DNA of 9,070 nt from Nitrospinota bacterium (GTDB taxonomy: Bacteria; Nitrospinota_A; UBA7883; JACRLM01), in contig JADGAO010000007.1 in assembly GCA_015231995.1 (NCBI GenBank), positions 20,320 to 29,389 of the forward strand. Reading direction: 5' to 3'. Of the stretch, positions 1-6,306 are shown one piece after another. A program made the translations under genes and the position numbers. How positions within the stretch are numbered: position 1 is the stretch's first letter; every line of letters begins with the position of its first letter. The notes under the pieces were generated by a model. It was not told the origin of the DNA and searched no databases. It was given only the letters and a program-made list of their open reading frames with translations.

Positions 1-493
1 CTATCCCATGCGGGGCCTGTTCCTTCTGCTCGCGTCCGTAGCCGGTCGCCACCATCACCGGGAACACACCTGCGGCGATGGCCGCCTGCATATCCACGGT
101 CTTGTCCCCAATCATGTACGACCCTGCGATGTCCACGTTAAAATCCGCCACTGCTTGAAGGATCATGCCCGGCGCGGGTTTTCTGCAACCACACGCCACC
201 ATTTCCCCATATTCGGCGTGATGTGGGCAAAAATAGTATGCGTCAATCCTGGCGCCGTATCCGCCCAGAACCCTGTCCATGTTTTCGTGAAACAGGCGCA
301 CCTGCTCTTCCCCGTAATACCCCCGCGCCACGCCCGCCTGGTTTGTCACCACTATCACCAGGAAGCCAAGCTCGTTGAGCCTGCGGATGGATTCCGCCGA
401 ACCGGGAATCAGCTCCAGGTCTTCCGGTTTGTGGGCATAACCTTTTTCGACGATTATCGTCCCGTCCCGATCCATGAAGACCGCATGTCTCAT
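1..493 (-). CDS. gmhB: D-glycero-D-manno-heptose 1,7-bisphosphate 7-phosphatase, 3' end cut by window edge
   Basis: Cytoplasmic HAD-superfamily phosphatase that removes the 7-phosphate from heptose 1,7-bisphosphate on the way to ADP-heptose, the LPS inner-core sugar donor. The 164 visible residues begin MRHAVFMDRDGTI. D8 and D10 of the DxDGT motif are the nucleophile and the acid/base, T50 in VVTNQAG is HAD motif II, K105 in CRKPAPGM is motif III, and MIGDKTVDM (residues 128-135, D130 and D134) is motif IV. C89, H91, C101 and C103 match the structural zinc site typical of GmhB. The family is usually about 180-190 residues, so roughly the last 20 lie beyond the left edge. The ATG at 493 starts directly before the conserved AVFMDRDGT strand. 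gmhA lies upstream on the same strand, so the two probably share a pathway and possibly a transcript. Related histidinol-phosphate phosphatases are the main alternative; the neighbouring gmhA favours GmhB. Confidence 0.93.
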   Translation of the reverse strand, partial: MRHAVFMDRDGTIIVEKGYAHKPEDLELIPGSAESIRRLNELGFLVIVVTNQAGVARGYYGEEQVRLFHENMDRVLGGYGARIDAYYFCPHHAEYGEMVACGCRKPAPGMILQAVADFNVDIAGSYMIGDKTVDMQAAIAAGVFPVMVATGYGREQKEQAPHGI

Positions 494-548
494 GGTTTTA
501 TCGCTGTCCAAGCGGCAATTTGTGGGGCGTTTTGGGGATTATGCAAAC

Positions 549-691
549 CCCCTCCTTAGCAAGGAGGGGTCGCCGCGAAGCGGCGGGGGAGGTTTAATTT
601 GTACTTGAGAGAACGTTTTGGAGATAGTGAGGCGTAAGATTGAATTAAACCCCCTCGGCGCTACGCGCCGGTCCCCCTTAGTAAGGGGGAC
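549..691. repeat. Inverted pair of two-hairpin repeat units (pair 1)
   Basis: Two copies of a roughly 50-bp unit face each other tail to tail. The left unit has hairpin 1 (549-557 with 561-569, stem CCCCTCCTT), hairpin 2 (571-576 with 580-585, stem CGCCGC), then a GGGGAGGTTTAATT tail to about 599. The right unit, inverted, has the tail AATTAAACCCCCT from about 643, hairpin 2 (656-661 with 665-670, stem CGGCGC), and hairpin 1 (671-679 with 683-691, stem GTCCCCCTT). About 40 bp of unremarkable sequence separates the tails. The same unit recurs at 3781-3877 and 9015-9035. It fills most of the gap between gmhA and gmhB and could act as an mRNA-stabilising or terminating structure there; that role is inferred. 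Confidence 0.85.
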
Positions 692-754
692 AAAATGTAT
701 GAAGTCTCCGATCAATAAATCCTCTAACGGAAATTTTGTTTGGACAAAAGCCCG

Positions 755-773
755 AAGAACACCTCGGACAGCG
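755..773 (-). repeat. Short repeat, CTGTCCGAGG core (copy 1)
   Basis: Read on the minus strand this is CGCTGTCCGAGGTGTTCTT. It matches 17 of 19 positions at 3725-3743 and a related copy at 8982-9000. All three lie in spacers, each within about 65 bp of a two-hairpin repeat. It carries no recognisable protein or RNA signature. It sits just downstream of gmhA on that gene's transcript. Confidence 0.55.
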
Positions 774-812
774 CCAATGACGCTCAAACGCCAGTTACGC
801 AAACCGCCCTCG

Positions 813-1409
813 CTAAGAAGGCTTCGGGAAACAGGAGCTCTCTATCAATCCGCAGACGATATGGGCGAGCGTGATGTGGCCTTCCTGTATGTTCGGCGTA
901 TGGGAGGAAGGAGTCACAAGAAGATGGTCGCACAACTGCGCCATCGCCACGCCGTTTGAGCCTGTGAAACCGACGCAGACAAGCCCCATCGCGCGGGCTT
1001 CCTTCAAGGCCGCAAGCACATTTGGCGATTTGCCGGAAGTCGAAATCCCGATAAACACGTCGCCCGCCCTGCCAAGCGCCGCAACCTGCCGGGCGAAAAT
1101 CTTTTCATAACCGTAATCGTTGCCGATGGCGGTGAGGATGGAAGTGTCGGTGGTGAGGGCGATAGACGCCAGGCCGGGGCGATCGAAGGCGAATCGGCTC
1201 ACAAGCTCGCCAGCGATGTGTTGCGCGTCCGCCGCGCTTCCGCCGTTCCCTGCGATAAGTATCTTGCCGCCTGCGCGAAGGGCGTTCACGCAAGCCGTGA
1301 CGACGGCCTCCACGCGCCCGTGCAGGGTTGCGTCTTCCGCCATAAGCCCGATCACGCGGGCGGTTTCTCTCAACTGATCCTGAACTCTGGATTTCAACCG
1401 GTTCTCCAT
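813..1409 (-). CDS. gmhA: Sedoheptulose-7-phosphate isomerase (phosphoheptose isomerase)
   Basis: Converts sedoheptulose 7-phosphate to D-glycero-D-manno-heptose 7-phosphate, the first committed step of ADP-heptose synthesis, in the cytoplasm. The 198 residues are close to the 192 of E. coli GmhA and form one SIS domain. The phosphate-binding loop AGNGGSAADAQHIAGE spans residues 53-68, and E68 corresponds to the catalytic glutamate. IGNDYGYEKIFARQV is at 95-109 and the second SIS signature GISTSGKSPNV at 121-131. NIQEGHITLAHIVCGLIE at 173-190 carries the catalytic histidine, H183. I chose the ATG at 1409; an in-frame TTG at 1415 adds only two residues, and neither has a clear Shine-Dalgarno. 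The pathway partner gmhB lies downstream across a repeat-bearing gap. The cupin gene at 1640 is divergent. The kinase/adenylyltransferase and epimerase of the pathway are not in the window. Confidence 0.95.
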   Translation of the reverse strand: MENRLKSRVQDQLRETARVIGLMAEDATLHGRVEAVVTACVNALRAGGKILIAGNGGSAADAQHIAGELVSRFAFDRPGLASIALTTDTSILTAIGNDYGYEKIFARQVAALGRAGDVFIGISTSGKSPNVLAALKEARAMGLVCVGFTGSNGVAMAQLCDHLLVTPSSHTPNIQEGHITLAHIVCGLIESSCFPKPS

Positions 1410-1639
1410 CCACAATTACCGAACGGGGTTTAAGCGGACAGGCATACTTCCATCCGCCTGTACCTGATTTTATCATTACCGGCGGCGGAAAACATGCGGA
1501 ATGGCGGAGCTTCTTGACTTTCCGCCAACGCTACGCCACGCTATATGCCTTATGTGAAAGGCTGGCGTCACAATCGGAGTCGAACCGGCGCCATCGGAAA
1601 AATACCGGCCAATAAAAAAACAGAGGATGCGTAATATAA

Positions 1640-1999
1640 ATGACCCAAGCAGTCGACTTGAAAAAAGAATTCAGGCCCTGGGGCTGTTACGAGGTGCTTC
1701 TCGATTCCCCGGAACACAAGGTTAAACGGATCACTGTCGAACCCGGCCAGCGCATAAGCCTGCAGAAACATTTGCGGCGGAGCGAACACTGGGTGGTCGT
1801 GTGCGGAGAGGGCGAAGTGACGCTAAACGGGGAAACGGTGGTTGTTCAGCCGCATCATTCCGTGGACATCCCGACGGAGGCGACCCATAGGATAGTCAAC
1901 AAAGGCGCGGTTCCGCTGGTCTTCATCGAGGTGCAGATGGGGGACTATTTCGGCGAGGACGACATCATCCGTATCCACGACGATTACGGAAGGTCTTAA
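1640..1999 (+). CDS. Stand-alone cupin, mannose-6-phosphate isomerase type II domain (ManC C-terminal-like)
   Basis: A 119-residue single-domain cupin matching the C-terminal isomerase domain of bifunctional ManC/AlgA proteins, which interconvert mannose 6-phosphate and fructose 6-phosphate. Family landmarks are RPWGCYEVL (12-20), VKRITVEPGQRISLQKH (28-44), RSEHWVVVCGEGEVTLNG (47-64), HSVDIPTEATHRIVNKG (73-89) and the ending EVQMGDYFGEDDIIR (97-111). H44, E49, H50 and H83 are likely metal ligands or neighbours. E. coli ManC has HHHR where this protein has HLRR, so one histidine of the usual HxH pair is arginine (R46). The guanylyltransferase half is absent, and no such gene is in the window. 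AGAGGA at 1622-1627 lies 12 nt before the ATG, a long spacing. It diverges from gmhA and converges on nadE. Isomerase activity is a family inference; a sugar-binding role is possible. Confidence 0.83.
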   Translation: MTQAVDLKKEFRPWGCYEVLLDSPEHKVKRITVEPGQRISLQKHLRRSEHWVVVCGEGEVTLNGETVVVQPHHSVDIPTEATHRIVNKGAVPLVFIEVQMGDYFGEDDIIRIHDDYGRS

Positions 2000-2019
2000 A
2001 AGCGCGTCTGTTCAGACGC
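1998..2019 (-). terminator. Weak hairpin terminator between convergent cupin gene and nadE
   Basis: A perfect 6-bp stem (2004-2009 with 2014-2019, GCGTCT/AGACGC, loop GTTC) overlaps the nadE stop codon. On the minus strand it is followed after two bases by UUUU (2001-1998), as expected for a small intrinsic terminator of nadE. There is no U-run on the plus side. The stem is short, so efficiency is doubtful. Confidence 0.35.
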
Positions 2020-3652
2020 CTGTGATACGCTTGGCCACAGGCATCCGGCGCCCGCTTCCGAAAGCCTTGTCGGTGACTTTCAACCCCATCGCCGCCTGGC
2101 TCCGTTTGTACTCGTTCGCGTCCACCTTGCGGATTACGTCCGTCACGACGTCTCTTGGCAGGCGTTCGTTTATGATGGATTCCGGGTCTTCTCGAAGCTC
2201 GACGTAGCGCTCCACAATCTCGTCGAGCGCATCGTAGGGCGGCAGGCTGTCCTGATCGGTCTGATCGGGCCTCAACTCCGCCGACGGGGGGCGCGTGATG
2301 GATCGCGCCGGGATGACCTCTTTGTCCCGGTTCATCCACCGGGCAAGCTCGTACACCCTTGTTTTGAAAACGTCGGAAATGACGGACAACCCTCCGGCCA
2401 TGTCGCCGTACAACGTACAGTAACCCACCGCAAGCTCGCTTTTGTTGCCGGTGGAGAGAAGCATGCTTCCGAACTTGTTGGATGCGGCCATCAGTATGCC
2501 GCCGCGTATCCGGGCCTGTATATTCTCTTCCGTCACGTCTTCGGACATGCCTGTGAAAAGCTGACTCAACGACCGCCCATACTCGCTAAAAAGAGGTTGT
2601 ATCGGAATGACGTGGAAATTCATGCCGAGGTTTTCCGCAAGCTTCTTAGCGTCTTCCACGCTTGCGTCGGCGGTGTATTGCGACGGCATGCTGATACCCG
2701 TCACGTTTTGCGGGCCGAGCGCTTTTACGGCTATCACCGCCACCACCGACGAGTCTATCCCACCCGAAAGCCCGATAACGGCCTTCGTAAAACCGCATTT
2801 GCCAAGATAATCCCTCACGCCTAATACCAGGGCGTTTTCAAGCTCCCCGGCTTCGCATGACGCGGTTGAGCGGATATCGCCTTTCCATGTGGAAGTGTCC
2901 ACGAACGCAAGGTCTTCCTCGAACCCCTTCGCCATCGCCGCGATTTCGCCCGTGGGGGAAAGCGCAAAGCTGTGGCCGTCGAAAAGAATGTCGTCTGCGC
3001 CGCCCACCTGATTGACGAGGATAAAAGGGAGGCCGCTCGACTTTACGATCTCCCGTCCGAGCCTGACCCGCAGGGCGGGACGGTTGAGGCGGAATGGCGA
3101 CGCCGAAATGTTGACGATGATGTCCGCGCCAAGGGCTGTTATTTCGCTGACCGGGTTGCGGGCATATGGCGAAGCGTCCTGGAAACCGGGCATGTTCCAG
3201 ATATCCTCGCAGATGGTCACTCCTATCTTGACGCCGTCCAGCGCGTAGATAAGCGGTTTTTCGCCCGGGGTGAAGTAACGAAGCTCGTCGAACACGTCGT
3301 ACGATGGGAGCAGGATTTTCCGCGTTGCCGCCAGAATTTTCCCGTCCCGGAAGATGGTTGCAGAGTTCGCCAGGTTCTTGCCGCTCCCGTCGGCTGTCCG
3401 CGTGAAATGGCCCGTTAACACCGCTGGCCCCCGGACGGTGGAGATTAGCCAGTCCAACGCCCGCTGGTTTTCGTCCACGAATTTGGGGATGGTCAGAAGG
3501 TCGCGCGGAGGGTAGCCGGACACGGCCATTTCCGGCAGGACGACAAGCTGTGCGCCGAGTCTGGCCGCAGTCTCGCAGGCATTCGCTATTTTACGGACGT
3601 TGCCCCGGAAGTCGCCGATTACCGGGTTCAACTGCGCCAGGGCTATTTTCAT
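2012..3652 (-). CDS. nadE: NAD(+) synthase, glutamine-hydrolysing
   Basis: Makes NAD from deamido-NAD (nicotinate adenine dinucleotide), ATP and glutamine in the cytoplasm, the last step of NAD biosynthesis. The 546 residues give the full two-domain glutamine-dependent form. The N-terminal nitrilase-fold amidase (about 1-260) has the triad E41 (VVLPEMAVSGY), K112 (TRKILLPSY) and C148 (VTICEDIWN). The C-terminal synthetase (about 270-546) has the PP-loop LSGGIDSS at 295-302, STGNKSELAVGYCTLYGD at 400-417 and the substrate-binding stretch ITRPPSAELRPDQTDQDSL at 452-470. All key residues are present. The ATG at 3652 begins directly with MKIALAQLNPVIGDF, the conserved first strand. No Shine-Dalgarno precedes it, while a perfect TATAAT ends six bases upstream, which suggests a leaderless message. 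It stands alone, convergent with the cupin gene and downstream of a repeat-filled gap. Confidence 0.97.
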   Translation of the reverse strand: MKIALAQLNPVIGDFRGNVRKIANACETAARLGAQLVVLPEMAVSGYPPRDLLTIPKFVDENQRALDWLISTVRGPAVLTGHFTRTADGSGKNLANSATIFRDGKILAATRKILLPSYDVFDELRYFTPGEKPLIYALDGVKIGVTICEDIWNMPGFQDASPYARNPVSEITALGADIIVNISASPFRLNRPALRVRLGREIVKSSGLPFILVNQVGGADDILFDGHSFALSPTGEIAAMAKGFEEDLAFVDTSTWKGDIRSTASCEAGELENALVLGVRDYLGKCGFTKAVIGLSGGIDSSVVAVIAVKALGPQNVTGISMPSQYTADASVEDAKKLAENLGMNFHVIPIQPLFSEYGRSLSQLFTGMSEDVTEENIQARIRGGILMAASNKFGSMLLSTGNKSELAVGYCTLYGDMAGGLSVISDVFKTRVYELARWMNRDKEVIPARSITRPPSAELRPDQTDQDSLPPYDALDEIVERYVELREDPESIINERLPRDVVTDVIRKVDANEYKRSQAAMGLKVTDKAFGSGRRMPVAKRITGV

Positions 3653-3658
3653 GCTGTG

Positions 3659-3687
3659 ATTATAAAGCCAGCGGAGGGGTTTGCGAC
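3659..3687 (-). promoter_or_regulatory. Candidate nadE promoter, possibly giving a leaderless mRNA
   Basis: A perfect -10 hexamer TATAAT occupies 3664-3659 on the minus strand. Six bases (CACAGC) separate it from the nadE ATG, so transcription would start at or within a base or so of the A of the start codon. The -35 position (about 3681-3687) matches consensus poorly, at about three of six bases. No ribosome-binding site is visible, which agrees with leaderless translation. Confidence 0.45.
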
Positions 3688-3724
3688 AGAGTAGTTTTTA
3701 CGGGAACTCCGCATACGCTCTTGT

Positions 3725-3743
3725 CGCTGTCCGAGGCGCTCTT
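3725..3743 (+). repeat. Short repeat, CTGTCCGAGG core (copy 2)
   Basis: CGCTGTCCGAGGCGCTCTT, the near-identical partner of the copy at 755-773, here on the plus strand about 37 bp from the second two-hairpin pair. Relative to the adjoining pair, copies 1 and 2 have the same order and orientation. Confidence 0.55.
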
Positions 3744-3780
3744 GTACATTTGCAGAACGAAGTGAGGGCATCATCCTTTC

Positions 3781-3877
3781 CCTCCCCTTAGAAAGGGGAG
3801 GTGGCGCGTCTTCGCGCCGGAGGGGTTTAATTAAACCCCCTCGCCACTTCGTGGCGGTCCCCCTTGGTAAGGGGGAC
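3781..3877. repeat. Inverted pair of two-hairpin repeat units (pair 2), fused at a palindrome
   Basis: The left unit has hairpin 1 (3781-3789 with 3793-3801, stem CCTCCCCTT) and hairpin 2 (3803-3808 with 3813-3818, stem GGCGCG). The right unit has hairpin 2 (3842-3847 with 3851-3856, stem CGCCAC) and hairpin 1 (3857-3865 with 3869-3877, stem GTCCCCCTT). The tails meet without spacer in a perfect 18-bp palindrome, GGGGTTTAATTAAACCCC, at 3822-3839. Stem sequences differ from those of pair 1 while pairing is kept. It lies between the PilZ gene and nadE. Confidence 0.87.
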
Positions 3878-3890
3878 AAAGTTGGATCGC

Positions 3891-3921
3891 GCTCGGCGGG
3901 GTGAAAAGCGCCCCGCCGAGC
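3891..3921. terminator. Strong GC hairpin downstream of the kinase-PilZ operon
   Basis: An 11-bp perfect stem (3891-3901 GCTCGGCGGGG with 3911-3921) closes a 9-base loop TGAAAAGCG. It lies 56 bp past the PilZ stop on the minus strand, where a terminator for that operon would be expected, but no U-run follows on either strand. It may instead be a processing or stabilising hairpin. Confidence 0.4.
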
Positions 3922-3926
3922 CGTCA

Positions 3927-3964
3927 TTTGATCCTTCAGTCGAGGACTCCTTCAGGATGACAAC
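3927..3964 (-). repeat. Half copy of the GTTGTCATCCTGA element
   Basis: Read on the minus strand this 38-bp stretch begins GTTGTCATCCTGA and ends GAAGGATCAAA. These are exactly the two conserved blocks that bound the left 41 bp of the complete element at 7799-7902, with a variable middle between them. The right half is absent, so this is a truncated or solo-end copy. Confidence 0.7.
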
Positions 3965-3987
3965 GAGCAGATTCGCCTACTGCTCGT
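3963..3987 (-). terminator. Hairpin spanning the PilZ stop codon
   Basis: ACGAGCAG (3963-3970) pairs perfectly with CTGCTCGT (3980-3987) around a 9-base loop holding the TAG stop. No U-run follows on the minus strand. The position at the end of the operon suggests termination or 3'-end protection, but the evidence is only the stem. Confidence 0.3.
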
Positions 3988-4420
3988 AAGCCAAATCCTC
4001 GCTGGTGGCCGGGGCGATGCGCGGCTTTATCAGGCCGTCGGGGGCGGTCTGTCTCCTCTGCCAGTCGAGCATACGCACCTGCTGAAAAAGAAGCTCCTGA
4101 ACGCTAAGCGACAGGCTTTCGAAATTCGCCGATGTCTCCCACTTTGCCCCGCCGGTAAGCGAAAACGCCTTTTCGCTCTCCTGCGCCGCCTCCGAAACCC
4201 GCACGATCTTGACTGCTAGCGGTATGATTTCATCTAGCCACGGAAAACTGAGGCTTATCTGCGCCTTCGACCCTTTTGGATGTTTTTTGTCCGAAAGGAA
4301 CCTCACGCCGTTTTCGCTGATGTCGAGTATCCTGCGTTTTTTCGTCTCTCCAGAAACGAGCAGGAAAATATCCGAACTAAGCGGGATCGAAAGCCGGAAC
4401 CTTTCCCTTCCCGCCGTCAT
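3977..4420 (-). CDS. PilZ-domain protein, putative c-di-GMP receptor
   Basis: A 147-residue soluble protein. The first ~100 residues look like a PilZ domain: the arginine motif R5-x3-R9 (GRERFRL) and D33-I-S-E-N-G38, matching the (D/N)xSxxG c-di-GMP motif, are both present, followed by alternating beta strands. Residues ~100-147 form a charged, probably helical tail (ESLSLSVQELLFQQVRMLDW, then a Pro-rich end) with no domain I recognise. Both ligand motifs being intact argues for real c-di-GMP binding, but this is inferred. The ATG overlaps the stop of the kinase upstream (ATGA, 4417-4420), so translation is almost certainly coupled. A GGGGGAG stretch just before the ATG can act as ribosome-binding site. 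The pairing suggests the PilZ protein is an output or modulator of the kinase. Confidence 0.85.
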   Translation of the reverse strand: MTAGRERFRLSIPLSSDIFLLVSGETKKRRILDISENGVRFLSDKKHPKGSKAQISLSFPWLDEIIPLAVKIVRVSEAAQESEKAFSLTGGAKWETSANFESLSLSVQELLFQQVRMLDWQRRQTAPDGLIKPRIAPATSEDLAYEQ

Positions 4421-6306
4421 AGCTCCCCCTTTCCCGCCAACATCATGGACGGGAACGTCAGCGTTACTTCAGTCCCGGCGCCCAACTCCGTTTTGACGCG
4501 CACTTTGCCGCCGAGTTTTTCTTCCGTGACGTTTCGAACCACGTCCATCCCAACGCCTCGGCCCGAAGTGGTTGTGGCGTTATCGAGCGTGGAGAAGCCG
4601 GGTTTGAATATCTGCGCGATGACATCCGAATCCGACATCACGTCCGGCAGGCCAGCCTTCTTGCGTATCCTCGGCAGGTCTAGCCCCTTGCCGTCGTCTT
4701 TGACGATTATGGTGAGATTTCCGTTTTCACGTTTTGCGGTCAGCTCCACCATTCCCATTCCGTCCTTGCCGGCGGACATGCGCTCGTCCGGTGTCTCTAT
4801 GCCGTGATCCACGGCGTTCCTTATTATGTGCAACAGCGCGGCGGAGATGTTCAGCTGGACGTCCTTGTCTATCGTAACGTCTTCTCCTTCGGGCAGGAAC
4901 GCCACCTGCTTGCCCCTGTCCCTTGCGATCCGCTCCACCTGCAGAGCCATCTCCTGGAACATCGGCTTTAACGGCACCTCTTTGGCCCTGTAAATCAGCG
5001 CCAGCGCCCCTTCCAGATCGCCCTTTGAAAGAAGCGCTATCGCCTCGTCGAGAGCCTTTGTGCTCACGTTCACAGTGGAGCCTTCCGTCTTCAGCTCTAT
5101 CTCCACCCCCGCGTGATCGGCCATGAATTTTACCGCCTCACCCAACTCCTCCTGAAGCGTGTTGAAAGAGTTGAAGACATCTTCGTATTCATGGACGGAT
5201 TTCTTCAGCTCCTCGCTGGCTTTGTCGCGTTCGAAAATCTTGAGGAGCTTGCCAAAAAACTCCTCGGACTGGTGCGCCGTTTTCACAAAGCTGTCCATCG
5301 CAAAATTGCCGGACGTGCCTTTGAGCGTGTGCATGATCCGGTATGTCTCGTCCAACAGCTCCGGCTTGTGCTCGCCGCCGAGGAACCGTTTGACAAGCCC
5401 CTCGGCCCTTGGAAGGAGTTGATGGGCCTGTTGCAGGAAGTCGCGGAACGAGGAGATGTTTTTTATTCTCGCCACAACCATGTCCGCCACGGCCCGCTCC
5501 TTGGCCGCAAGCTCTATCGCCCGCACTTCCAGCGACACGTCGGTGGCCTGCACGAGGAGCCTGTGCAGTTTTTCCTCGCCGGTGGCCGAGTCGCGCTTGT
5601 TGAACGGGGAGAACGTAAGACGGTAGCTCCTGTCGCCGACGCGCACGTCCTGATCCCTCATCGGGCACATATTGTTGAGCATGTCCCATCCGAGCGCCCC
5701 GTACAGCTTGAAAACGTCCAACACCCATTCGTTTAGCTTGCCCTGCAGGTCGGCGGAAAGGCCCATGACAGCGCCGAGGTTTTTACCAGCGACGCCGCTT
5801 CCGAAAAACTCCTGGAACCTGCGAGACGACTGGAAATCCACAATCGCCTTCGGGTTTATCGTGGCGATGCCCACCTGCACGGTCTGCATCACGGTGGAGA
5901 AATAGGCGCTGTCGGCCTTGAGTTTGGACGGGTCGTTCTCCATCAGTTCGATGTAGTGCTGGCACATCTGGCAGTTGCCCTCTTTCTGCGCCGCGCTCCC
6001 CTGCACCAATCCGCCGCACAACGTTCCGGCGAGCGCCCAGCAATGCCAGCCGCCCCACGGGTAGGTGATGCACACGCCGAACTCGGCCTCTTTTTTGCCG
6101 CCCGGCCATCGCTCGCAGTTTTTCAGTTCCCAGCAGGGTTTTTTGCCCTGCCCGGCCTTCATGTCGTCGAGAAAACGCTGGACGTCGAAACTGTCCAGCG
6201 CGTCGCCGGGTTTTATTCTGTAAGATTCTTTGACCTGATCGAGACGTCCAAGATAACCGTCATGAACAAGCAGTTTAGGATCGTTATTCGACGAAGCTGT
6301 AGACAT
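4417..6306 (-). CDS. CheA-like hybrid kinase: Cys-rich two-CW domain, PAS-like, Hpt, HATPase, no CheW domain
   Basis: A 629-residue protein without signal peptide or membrane segment, so probably cytoplasmic. Residues ~57-120 hold seven cysteines (C58, C64, C79, C89, C97, C112, C115) with CW pairs at 58-59 and 89-90, the layout of two-CW domains; metal or redox sensing is inferred. Residues ~133-260 look PAS-like. An Hpt helix bundle (~285-395) has the phosphorylatable H326 in RIMHTLKGTSGNF. The ATPase has the N box HIIRNAVDHGIE (493-504), G1 DDGKGLD (537-543), FKPGFST (567-573) and G2 GRGVGMDVVRN (582-592). The protein ends about 37 residues after the G2 box, so the CheW-binding P5 domain of true CheA is missing. 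I chose the ATG at 6306, preceded by a G-rich ribosome-binding site; an in-frame TTG at 6360 would add 18 poorly coding residues. It is coupled to the PilZ gene downstream. No response regulator is in the window. Confidence 0.87.
   Translation of the reverse strand: MSTASSNNDPKLLVHDGYLGRLDQVKESYRIKPGDALDSFDVQRFLDDMKAGQGKKPCWELKNCERWPGGKKEAEFGVCITYPWGGWHCWALAGTLCGGLVQGSAAQKEGNCQMCQHYIELMENDPSKLKADSAYFSTVMQTVQVGIATINPKAIVDFQSSRRFQEFFGSGVAGKNLGAVMGLSADLQGKLNEWVLDVFKLYGALGWDMLNNMCPMRDQDVRVGDRSYRLTFSPFNKRDSATGEEKLHRLLVQATDVSLEVRAIELAAKERAVADMVVARIKNISSFRDFLQQAHQLLPRAEGLVKRFLGGEHKPELLDETYRIMHTLKGTSGNFAMDSFVKTAHQSEEFFGKLLKIFERDKASEELKKSVHEYEDVFNSFNTLQEELGEAVKFMADHAGVEIELKTEGSTVNVSTKALDEAIALLSKGDLEGALALIYRAKEVPLKPMFQEMALQVERIARDRGKQVAFLPEGEDVTIDKDVQLNISAALLHIIRNAVDHGIETPDERMSAGKDGMGMVELTAKRENGNLTIIVKDDGKGLDLPRIRKKAGLPDVMSDSDVIAQIFKPGFSTLDNATTTSGRGVGMDVVRNVTEEKLGGKVRVKTELGAGTEVTLTFPSMMLAGKGEL

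Noticed and set aside
8..559. A 183-codon plus-strand open frame opposite gmhB
   Set aside because: The minus strand encodes an unmistakable GmhB with all catalytic and zinc residues. The plus frame runs on into the repeat and has no family resemblance.
549..691. CRISPR-like array suspected from repeated GC hairpins
   Set aside because: Units are inverted rather than direct, spacers are not of uniform length, and no cas gene is present.
1514..1547. TTGACT and TATATG as a promoter for the cupin gene
   Set aside because: The spacing is 22 bp, too long for sigma70 recognition, and no better pair was found.
1553..1572. CRP-like TGTGA and TCACA half sites before the cupin gene
   Set aside because: The half sites are 10 bp apart rather than the 6 bp of a CRP site.
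1576..1586. tRNA T-arm-like GGTTCGACTCC on the minus strand, with CCA-like bases downstream
   Set aside because: The T-stem does not pair fully, the distance to CCA is one base short, and no anticodon or D arm is found upstream. It could be a decayed fragment but cannot be supported as a tRNA.
5113..5736. Plus-strand open frame of 207 codons inside the kinase gene
   Set aside because: It is the antisense shadow of the Hpt and PAS-like region, whose motifs are intact on the minus strand.
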